DNA of 11,918 nucleotides from JBIOWF01 sp044868295 (GTDB taxonomy: Bacteria; Actinomycetota; Actinomycetes; Streptosporangiales; Streptosporangiaceae), in the NCBI GenBank assembly GCA_044868295.1, contig JBIOWF010000237.1:1-11918 (forward strand), written 5' to 3'. Both the position numbers and the translations under genes were made by a program. A model generated the notes under the pieces. That model did no database searches, was not told where the DNA came from, and was given only the letters and a program-made list of their open reading frames with translations. Of the stretch, positions 7,006 through 11,918 are shown piece after piece (within the stretch, counting starts at the first letter, position 1; every line of letters begins with the position of its first letter).

Positions 7006-8082
7006 ATGATAAATACCGGCTGTTCCCCCACTCGTGGGCGGAATATCGGTGGATCGTGGCTGGCCGCGGCTCTCGTGACCGCCCTGGTGCTGGGAGCGCC
7101 CCTCGTGCCAAGCGCGAGCGCGGATGTGCCACCGGTGGATCTGGGTGAAGCCGAAGACTGCGCGGTCATGGCGGGCGACGCCGTCATGAGCACGGATCTC
7201 ACCACGATCACCGGTGAGGTGGCGCTGAGTCCGGGCGACACGATGGTGGGCTTCCCGCCTGGGACGGTGCGAGGAGAGGTACACATCGACGACGAGGAGG
7301 CGCAAGAAGACATGGCTGACGCGGTCGCTGCCTACAACGAGGCCGCCGGGCGAACACCTACCGATACCGTGCCCCCAGATCTGGGCGGAACAACCATGGG
7401 CCCAGGCGTCTATGACACCCCAGGCGGCATCTTCGAGATAGCAGGGACGCTCACACTCGACGCCGAGGGCGACCCGGACGCGGTCTTCATCTTCCAGGCT
7501 GACAACGCGCTCAACACGGCCAGGGTCAGCAACATCGACATCGTGAACGGCGCCCAGGAGGACAACATCATCTGGCAGGTCGGCCGCTCGGCGACCCTGG
7601 GAACCCTGTCGACTTTCCGCGGGAATGTCCTGGCGCTCAACTCGATCACCGTCGACGAGGGCGCAGCCGTGTACGGCCGGGCCATGGCCCTCAACGGGGC
7701 GGTCGAACTCGACGGCCGAAGCACCCTGCCCGCCACGCGGGTCACGCGGCCAGGCGACCCCGCGACCAGCACCACCCTGACCTCGTCGCCGAATCCCTCC
7801 AGGAGAGGGGAGCCCGTCACGTTCACCGCCACGGTGAGCGGAGACTACCAAGGCTTCGGCCCCACCAACGAAGTGCTCTTCAAGGACGGTTCCATCGTCA
7901 TCGGCTCGGCCATGGTCGACGACTCGGGCATCGCCACGTTCACGACCTCCGAACTCACCAGAGGCGTCCATCCGATCACCGCCGTGTACGTGAACGGCGG
8001 CACCGCGGTGAACGAGGCCTGGGTCAACTTCGCGCCGAGCGAGTCGACCGTGGTGAACCAGCAGGTGCTCAACCGCAGGTGA
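7006..8082 (+). CDS. Secreted DUF3494 (ice-binding-like) protein with one Ig-like domain
   Basis: A 358-residue secreted protein. It has a signal peptide (hydrophobic about 18-32, cleavage after Ala39 in PSASA|D) and a DUF3494 beta-solenoid domain at about 45-240. Family landmarks are 'LSPGDTMVGFPPGTV' (74-88), 'AAYNEAAGRT' (108-117), 'GTLTLDAEGDPDAVFIFQ' (147-164), 'WQVGRSATLGTLSTFRGNVLAL' (190-211, split by the usual turns) and 'GRAMALNGAVELD' (224-236). A bacterial Ig-like repeat follows (about 253-342: TLTSSPNPSRRGEPVTFTA, then VLFKDG, then HPITAVY). The founding DUF3494 members bind ice, but most soil homologues have no shown function and may serve as adhesins or matrix proteins. No LPXTG or membrane anchor is present. 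ATG 7006 is preferred over the in-frame ATG at 6820 because it places the signal peptide at the N-terminus and has AGGGA upstream. The 3' end overlaps the IS transposase frame by 14 bp on the other strand. It is a paralogue of the gene at 10561. Confidence 0.93.
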   Translation: MINTGCSPTRGRNIGGSWLAAALVTALVLGAPLVPSASADVPPVDLGEAEDCAVMAGDAVMSTDLTTITGEVALSPGDTMVGFPPGTVRGEVHIDDEEAQEDMADAVAAYNEAAGRTPTDTVPPDLGGTTMGPGVYDTPGGIFEIAGTLTLDAEGDPDAVFIFQADNALNTARVSNIDIVNGAQEDNIIWQVGRSATLGTLSTFRGNVLALNSITVDEGAAVYGRAMALNGAVELDGRSTLPATRVTRPGDPATSTTLTSSPNPSRRGEPVTFTATVSGDYQGFGPTNEVLFKDGSIVIGSAMVDDSGIATFTTSELTRGVHPITAVYVNGGTAVNEAWVNFAPSESTVVNQQVLNRR

Positions 8083-8953
8083 ACACGCTCCTCCAGATGG
8101 CACTCAGAGCGTGTTTGAGAAGGGTTACTTCGCAGACGCCGGGAGGGTGTACCGCTGCTGACGGGTTGCTGCGGTTCCACGGGGTCATGCCGCTGATAGC
8201 GGCCCACCGGATCATGGCCTCGGCGACGGCGGGTTGGCGCTCGTAGTCGCGGGCGAGGCGGCGGTGGCTGGTCAGCCAGGCCAGCGAGCGTTCCACCACC
8301 CATCGGCGCTCAATCACGGCGAAGCCGACCTGACCAGGTGCTTTGCGGACGATGTGGAGCACCGTCCGCAGTATCCGCTGAGTCCAGTCGACCAACGTTC
8401 CAGCGAACCCCGCGTCGGCGAACACGTACCGTACCGGTGTGAGGAGATAGGCGCTGAGCAGCGTGGTCTTGGCACCGTCACGGTCCTGCACGGACGCCGC
8501 CATCACACACACGACCAGCAGGAGGCCGAGCGTGTCGGTGACGATGAACCGCTTGCGCCCGTTGATCTTCTTTCCTGCGTCGTAGCCGCGGGTGTCACGG
8601 CCGACCGTGTCGGCACCCTTGACGCTCTGGGAGTCGATGATGCCGGCCGAGGGTTCTTCCGCTCGCCCCTCGGCGGCCCGTACCCGACGCCGCAGGACGG
8701 CGAGCTTCTTCTGGGTGACCTTGGCTTCTTCCCAGCGGACGAAGTACCAGTACACGGTCTGCCAGGGCGGGAAGTCGATCGGTAGTTGCCGCCAGGCGCA
8801 GCCGGTGCGTACCACGTAGAGGATCGCGTCGACGATGTCGCGTCGCGGATGTTTCTCCCGGCGGCCTCCGGTGTTGGGCGCGGGAAGGAGCGGTTCGACC
8901 AGCGCCCACTGTGCGTCGGTGAGGTCGGAGGGGTAGCGACGTTCGCGTGACAC
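8069..8953 (-). CDS. IS5-family transposase (DDE type)
   Basis: A 294-residue transposase that cuts and joins the ends of its own element. The N-terminal DUF4096-type helix-turn-helix region is seen as 'SDLTDAQWALVEPLLP' (9-24) with 'ILYVVRTGCAWRQLP' (44-58). The catalytic triad is D107 (IIDSQSVKG), D180 (FADAGF) and E221 (RWVVERSLAWL with the downstream R-Y-E helix). All three are present and the frame is intact, so it may be active. The GTG start at 8953 gives the usual MSRERRYPSDL beginning; no clear Shine-Dalgarno precedes it. The frame has no stop inside the element. It reads through the left inverted repeat and adds about 12 residues (283-294) from flanking DNA, ending antisense inside the last codons of the DUF3494 gene. 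Confidence 0.93.
   Translation of the reverse strand: MSRERRYPSDLTDAQWALVEPLLPAPNTGGRREKHPRRDIVDAILYVVRTGCAWRQLPIDFPPWQTVYWYFVRWEEAKVTQKKLAVLRRRVRAAEGRAEEPSAGIIDSQSVKGADTVGRDTRGYDAGKKINGRKRFIVTDTLGLLLVVCVMAASVQDRDGAKTTLLSAYLLTPVRYVFADAGFAGTLVDWTQRILRTVLHIVRKAPGQVGFAVIERRWVVERSLAWLTSHRRLARDYERQPAVAEAMIRWAAISGMTPWNRSNPSAAVHPPGVCEVTLLKHALSAIWRSVFTCG
8104..8106. repeat. IS target-site duplication, left copy (TCA)
   Basis: TCA directly outside the left inverted repeat. The same three bases lie directly outside the right end at 9040-9042. A 3-bp match alone is weak, but it fits the TNA rule of this IS group. Confidence 0.7.
8107..8122 (+). repeat. IS left terminal inverted repeat
   Basis: GAGCGTGTTTGAGAAG, an exact inverse match to 9024-9039. 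It is followed inward by GGTTAC, which is also found in the tandem repeat at the window start. Confidence 0.92.
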
Positions 8954-9023
8954 TGGATCATGCTGGCGAGGCGACCAGCCAGCGGCGGTGCGACACGCCG
9001 ACCGTTATCAACCGGTATCACCA

Positions 9024-9039
9024 CTTCTCAAACACGCTC
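9024..9039 (-). repeat. IS right terminal inverted repeat
   Basis: CTTCTCAAACACGCTC, the reverse complement of the left end with 16 of 16 matches. Confidence 0.92.
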
Positions 9040-9042
9040 TCA
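9040..9042. repeat. IS target-site duplication, right copy (TCA)
   Basis: TCA directly outside the right inverted repeat, pairing with 8104-8106. Confidence 0.7.
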
Positions 9043-9325
9043 GCTTTCACGACGGCTCTTTCACCATGACATCTTTCACTGCCCATGCCATTCCTGGCAT
9101 TATCGTTTCATTGCGACCGAACCAGATCCCGATGCTTCCTCTCAAACACGCCCACGTCACAAAAGGTCCGGACCAAATAGACGGTTTTCTCTCCCGGTAT
9201 CATTAATTTGCCTCCATAGCAGCCACTACCTGGAATCACCACTTCCTTAATGGGTACCTTCCCGCCTAGCACCACCCGCGATGCGGTGGCCCGGGAATTT
9301 CAATTCTCACCACAGGGGGAACCAG
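9043..9325. other. AT-richer intergenic region with IS-end-like fragments
   Basis: About 280 bp between the IS and the collagen-like gene, with clearly lower GC than the surrounding genes and no convincing gene. It holds a hairpin at 9085-9100, a 12-nt copy of the IS end core (TCTCAAACACGC, 9140-9151), and an 11-nt copy of the sequence just inside the right IS end (ATCACCACTTC, 9235-9245). The ribosome binding site AGGGGG (9314-9319) closes the region. The promoter of the collagen-like gene must lie here, but I cannot place it. Confidence 0.5.
9085..9100 (+). terminator. Possible terminator of the first DUF3494 gene, displaced by the IS
   Basis: ATGCCA-TTCC-TGGCAT forms a 6-bp stem with a 4-nt loop, followed by TATCGTTTC. 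If the IS is removed it would lie about 65 nt after the DUF3494 stop codon, a normal place for a terminator. The stem is short, so this is tentative. Confidence 0.35.
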
Positions 9326-10057
9326 GTGATTCCGCGTAGAATCATGCCAGCCGCCGCTTTGGCGACAGCCTGTAGCATTTTGGGGGTTTCGGCTCCAGAA
9401 ATTACATCCGCCAGCGCGGCCATTGAAGTGGTAAGAACCGCCGTCGCTGAGCGAAGTGCGGACAGAGACGGCGTCCCGGCGACCTTCCGGAAGCACTGCC
9501 ACAAGATACGTTGCTCTTGTTGGCGTTATCGCTGCAAACGAGGCCATCGCGGGAGAGAAGGGGCACGCGGCCCCGAAGGCCCTCGAGGGAAAGCCGGCCC
9601 GGCGGGACCACAGGGCCCGGACGGGAAAGACGGCCTACCCGGAACGGAAGGACCGCGAGGGAAAGACGGCCTACCCGGAACACAAGGCCCACAGGGCCTT
9701 TCCGGATCGATTTCGAGTACCGACACGACGCTCGTTTCACTCACCTTCGAGCCATTCGACACGAACTTCACCGCATATGTCAGCGGCGGCACCACATGGA
9801 TCCGGGACCCGCGGACGGCTCCGCCAAACGCATGGCACAGCCTCGATTCGGTGCCGAAATACCCCAAAAACGTGGTCGGCGTGTCCCTGGCAGAAGCCGC
9901 GACTCCCCTGAGCAGCCTGCTGATCACGGTGGAGACGGGCGACGGCGTCCTGGCTCAAACCAAATGCATCCTTACCGCCCCGCCCCCGCCCCCCGGCCCG
10001 GCGTGGGGGCCGACCTATTGCGGCGAGTTCGCCACCATCACGCCGCCGTTCAACTGA
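9326..10057 (+). CDS. Secreted collagen-like (Gly-X-Y) protein
   Basis: A 243-residue secreted protein. The signal peptide starts MIPRR, with a hydrophobic stretch about 8-23 and cleavage after Ala31 (ASA|A). A short Cys-rich basic segment follows with Cys58, 63, 65 and 70. Next come 18 uninterrupted Gly-X-Y triplets (residues 73-126, for example GPEGPRGKAGPAGPQGPDG) that should form a collagen-type triple helix. The C-terminal part of about 115 residues is not recognised; it has two Cys (214, 232) and a Pro run before the end. The Cys cluster next to the triplets could cross-link or register the trimer. No LPXTG or membrane anchor is seen, so it is probably released or matrix-bound. GTG 9326 has AGGGGG 6 nt upstream and puts the signal peptide at the N-terminus; the in-frame ATG at 9281 lacks a ribosome site. 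The N-terminal third uses more AT-ending codons than typical genes here. Its function is unknown; a structural or adhesive role is inferred. Confidence 0.85.
   Translation: MIPRRIMPAAALATACSILGVSAPEITSASAAIEVVRTAVAERSADRDGVPATFRKHCHKIRCSCWRYRCKRGHRGREGARGPEGPRGKAGPAGPQGPDGKDGLPGTEGPRGKDGLPGTQGPQGLSGSISSTDTTLVSLTFEPFDTNFTAYVSGGTTWIRDPRTAPPNAWHSLDSVPKYPKNVVGVSLAEAATPLSSLLITVETGDGVLAQTKCILTAPPPPPGPAWGPTYCGEFATITPPFN
9623..9681 (+). repeat. Direct repeat inside the collagen-like tract
   Basis: A 23-nt sequence occurs exactly at 9623-9645 and 9659-9681, a 36-bp period equal to four Gly-X-Y triplets (GKDGLPGTEGPR then GKDGLPGTQGPQ). The exact DNA match indicates recent duplication, so the tract length may vary between strains. 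Confidence 0.85.
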
Positions 10058-10070
10058 TAGTTGATCAAAT

Positions 10071-10090
10071 GGGGTGGTCGCGCACACCCC
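10071..10090 (+). terminator. Possible terminator after the collagen-like gene
   Basis: GGGGTG (10071-10076) pairs with CACCCC (10085-10090) around an 8-nt loop, starting 14 nt after the stop codon and followed by TCTAT. The stem is only 6 bp. Confidence 0.4.
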
Positions 10091-10233
10091 TCTATCACGC
10101 TGATTCTCCCTGTTGCGACGGCGCGAATACGACTCCCACATTGTCCACTCTTGTTGCCGTACCGGAGACCAGACCGCCCCCCAGCCAGCCCAAATCCATA
10201 AATATCTGCATATATACGAAACATGCTTTCCGA

Positions 10234-10250
10234 ATGGTGAAATTCACCAT
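10234..10250. promoter_or_regulatory. Candidate operator dyad upstream of the second DUF3494 gene
   Basis: ATGGTGAAATTCACCAT has perfect 8-bp arms around one central A. This is the size and symmetry of a site for a dimeric helix-turn-helix regulator. It lies about 310 bp before the ATG at 10561 and about 180 bp after the collagen-like gene. No regulator gene is present in the window. Confidence 0.4.
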
Positions 10251-10297
10251 ACCAGCCCTAGTCATTGAGGATACTCGCAGGTAAAGTGGCCAAATCC

Positions 10298-10336
10298 CGC
10301 GCTTACGACGACCCCTCTTGATGGAAAATAAGCGCG
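10298..10336. repeat. Inverted repeat in the intergenic region
   Basis: CGCGCTTA (10298-10305) and TAAGCGCG (10329-10336) are perfect 8-bp arms separated by 23 nt. It could be an RNA hairpin or a spaced regulator site. Confidence 0.35.
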
Positions 10337-10560
10337 CACCCATATACCACTAAAGGCCAATTTGTCCGCATGTGCCACAAGACTATCAATGCAGCGGCAA
10401 TGCTCGGTCGATATTTCCAGATACCGGCGCCTCTCGCACGTTTTATGGCAAATACGGACAGCCGAGGTGGGCCGGAGATCGCAACGTTGATCCTTGCCGC
10501 ACCAACCGAGCGCAAGCTCCACATCCGAAATCCCACGAGATCGTCGAAGAGTTGAGTGCC

Positions 10561-11918
10561 ATGTCCAGATCCCATCGTGAGGCATCCCATCAGCGAACCG
10601 GCAGGACCGAGCCGACGTCACCGGCCTATGAATCGGCGCACCGTCGGGTCCGCTCGCGAAGCGTCGGTCGCTCCTGTCTCGTAGCGGTGCTCGCAGCCTT
10701 CCTATCGATCGGCGTGGTCGTCGAAACACCACAGAGTGCGAACGCAGATCAGGCGCCCGTCAACCTCGGCGACGCCGCACCGTTCGCGGTTCTCGCCGGG
10801 TCCGAAGTGTCCAACACAAACCTCACGGCGATCACCGGAGATCTAGGAACGAGCCCGGGCAGCTCTGTGACCGGCTTCCCGCCGGGCACGGTGAGCGGAA
10901 CGATTCACGCGGGCGACTCTGTTGCGGCCGCCGCCAAGTCCGACCTGGTCGCCGCCTACAACGACGCCGCCGGACGGACACCGGTCGTCACCGTGGCTGC
11001 GGAACTCGGCGGGACGACCAGGACTCCGGGGGTCTACAGCCCTACCGGGGGTTCGTTCGGAATAACCGGGACGCTCACGCTCGACGCCCAGAGTGATCCG
11101 GACGCTGTCTTCATCTTCAAGGCGTCCAACCTCACCACTGCGAATGTCAGCAATATCAACCTCATCAAGGGCGCCCAGGCCGACCACGTCTTCTGGCAGG
11201 TCAGCAATTCCGCGACCATTGGGACGCTCTCCACCTTCCGAGGAAATGTCATGGCGTCGAGCTCCGTCACGGTGAGCAGCGGGGCCGCCGTGTTCGGCCG
11301 CGTCTTCGCTCTCAACAACAACGTCATCCTTCAGGGCACCGCCAACCCACCCAAAACCCGCGTCACCGTTCCGAACGATCCGCCGACGACCACGGCGCTG
11401 GTGGGATCGCTGAACCCCTCCCGGCAAGGACAATCTGTCACCTACACTGCCACGGTCAGCCCGGTCACCGGGTCGGTCGTACCGCAGGGCGAAGTCGCTT
11501 TCAAGGATGGCTCGACCATCATCGGTTCGGACTGGCACGACAGCTCCGGCCCGGCGACCCTCACCATCTCCAATCTCAGCGCGGCAGAACACCCCATCAC
11601 CGCCGTGTACCTCGGTGGCGACACTCCGGACGGTGAGGCCATCATCCACTTCGCCCCGAGCACCTCACCAGAACTGGTCCAGATCGTGTCGACCAGCCTA
11701 TGGAGCGATACGGCGACCCCAGCCGTGCAGTCGTACAACGACCCCGACCCCGTAGTGGTCGGAGTAAAATTCAAGGCCACCACAGCCGGCGAGATAAGAG
11801 GCATTCGATTCTTCAAAGGCTCCCAGAACACCGGCACCCACACCGGCACCCTCTGGACCAGCACCGGCCAGCAACTCGCGAACGCCACCTTCACCAACGA
11901 AACCGCATCCGGCTGGCA
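10561..11918 (+). CDS. Secreted DUF3494 (ice-binding-like) protein with Ig-like and DUF4082-like domains, 3' end outside the window
   Basis: 452 codons are visible with no stop before the window ends. The signal peptide has a long Arg-rich n-region, a hydrophobic core at about 39-53 and probable cleavage after Ala62 (SANA|DQ). The DUF3494 domain spans about 68-262, with 'LGTSPGSSVTGFPPGTV' (95-111), 'AAYNDAAGRT' (131-140), 'LTLDAQSDPDAVFIF' (172-186), 'FWQVSNSATIGTLSTFRGNV' (211-230) and 'GRVFALNNNV' (246-255). An Ig-like repeat follows at about 273-365 (GSLNPSRQGQSVTYTATV, AFKDGSTIIGS, HPITAVY). From about 376 comes a new module, 'STSLWSDTATPAVQSYNDPD' (377-396) then 'VGVKFKATTAGEIRGIRFFK' (400-419) and 'THTGTLW' (426-432), which matches DUF4082, a domain found in large bacterial surface proteins. 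ATG 10561 has GAAGAG 9 nt upstream; an in-frame TTG at 10552 is a weaker alternative. The domain order and many residues match the gene at 7006, so the two are paralogues, but this one is longer. Confidence 0.92.
   Translation, partial: MSRSHREASHQRTGRTEPTSPAYESAHRRVRSRSVGRSCLVAVLAAFLSIGVVVETPQSANADQAPVNLGDAAPFAVLAGSEVSNTNLTAITGDLGTSPGSSVTGFPPGTVSGTIHAGDSVAAAAKSDLVAAYNDAAGRTPVVTVAAELGGTTRTPGVYSPTGGSFGITGTLTLDAQSDPDAVFIFKASNLTTANVSNINLIKGAQADHVFWQVSNSATIGTLSTFRGNVMASSSVTVSSGAAVFGRVFALNNNVILQGTANPPKTRVTVPNDPPTTTALVGSLNPSRQGQSVTYTATVSPVTGSVVPQGEVAFKDGSTIIGSDWHDSSGPATLTISNLSAAEHPITAVYLGGDTPDGEAIIHFAPSTSPELVQIVSTSLWSDTATPAVQSYNDPDPVVVGVKFKATTAGEIRGIRFFKGSQNTGTHTGTLWTSTGQQLANATFTNETASGW

Larger units (their letters stand above)
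8107..9039 (-). mobile_element. Complete IS5-family insertion sequence, 933 bp, TNA-type target
   Basis: The element is bounded by perfect 16-bp inverted repeats and flanked by a 3-bp direct repeat TCA. A TNA target duplication matches the IS427/IS1031 side of the IS5 family. It carries one transposase gene on the minus strand. Removing it and one TCA rejoins the DUF3494 gene's downstream DNA (ending GATGGCACTCA) with GCTTTCACG. Perfect ends and an intact gene suggest recent insertion. Confidence 0.92.
10058..10560. other. 503-bp intergenic region before the second DUF3494 gene
   Basis: Lower GC than most of the window and no convincing gene. It contains a terminator-like hairpin (10071-10090), a near-perfect dyad (10234-10250) and a wide inverted repeat (10298-10336). 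A weak promoter candidate is TTGTCC (10362-10367) with TATCAA (10384-10389) at 16-nt spacing. A 61-codon frame at 10370-10555 looks accidental. The length suggests a regulated promoter with a long leader for the downstream gene. Confidence 0.45.

Noticed and set aside
6703..8103. Long minus-strand frame opposite the first DUF3494 gene
   Set aside because: It overlaps the DUF3494 coding region, has low-complexity composition and no recognisable motif. The plus strand has clear family landmarks and a signal peptide.
8503..9024. Second transposase frame suggesting a programmed frameshift
   Set aside because: The frame from GTG 8953 alone holds the helix-turn-helix and all three catalytic residues, so no frameshift is needed. 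The alternative frame has no transposase motifs.
9281..9325. Longer N-terminus for the collagen-like protein (ATG 9281)
   Set aside because: It has no ribosome binding site. GTG 9326 has AGGGGG at 6-nt spacing and begins a typical signal peptide.
10370..10555. 61-codon plus-strand frame before the second DUF3494 gene
   Set aside because: No ribosome binding site, no codon bias and no recognisable feature. It ends just before the real start and is probably leader DNA.
7006..11918. Antifreeze function for the DUF3494 proteins
   Set aside because: The family name comes from ice-binding members, but the sequence alone does not show ice binding, and the Ig-like, collagen-like and DUF4082 context suits surface adhesion at least as well. 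Kept as family naming only.

Overview
The window looks like chromosomal DNA from a high-GC actinobacterium. Most of it is strongly GC-rich with G/C in third codon positions. GTG starts are common, one gene looks leaderless, and the gene families are typical of filamentous actinomycetes. A Streptosporangiales-like host is my inference; no rRNA or other decisive marker is present. There are eight supported protein-coding genes plus one insertion sequence (IS) with its transposase gene. I see no tRNA, rRNA or CRISPR array.

Layout. (1) 45-3714, minus strand: a two-gene operon. A small secreted lipoprotein gene comes first, then a large divergent FtsH-like membrane AAA+ zinc protease. Its ribosome binding site touches the lipoprotein stop codon, and a 16-bp tandem repeat supplies the protease stop codon. 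(2) 3715-4273: AT-richer intergenic DNA with an inverted repeat and a possible minus-strand promoter. (3) 4274-5480, plus strand: a carboxymuconolactone-decarboxylase-like protein, a strong hairpin, then a short-chain dehydrogenase with a leaderless-type promoter. (4) 5537-6796, minus strand: a WbpA/TviB-type nucleotide-sugar dehydrogenase. (5) 7006 to the window end, plus strand: a secreted-protein region. It holds a DUF3494 'ice-binding-like' protein with an Ig-like domain, an IS5-family element (8107-9039, transposase on the minus strand), a collagen-like Gly-X-Y protein, and a second DUF3494 + Ig-like protein that continues into a DUF4082-like domain and runs off the window.

How it may work together. 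The right half looks like a surface or extracellular-matrix locus. Three neighbouring secreted proteins are built from adhesive or fibrous modules, and a divergently transcribed enzyme could make a uronic-acid sugar nucleotide for an exopolysaccharide. That functional link is inferred from adjacency and domain type only. The IS inserted about 24 bp after the first DUF3494 gene and left a 3-bp TCA duplication; it probably separates that gene from its terminator. IS-end-like sequences also occur at the left edge of the window and just to the right of the IS, suggesting repeated IS activity. In the left half, the lipoprotein-protease operon may be a membrane quality-control pair.

All family assignments come from motifs read by eye, with no database search.
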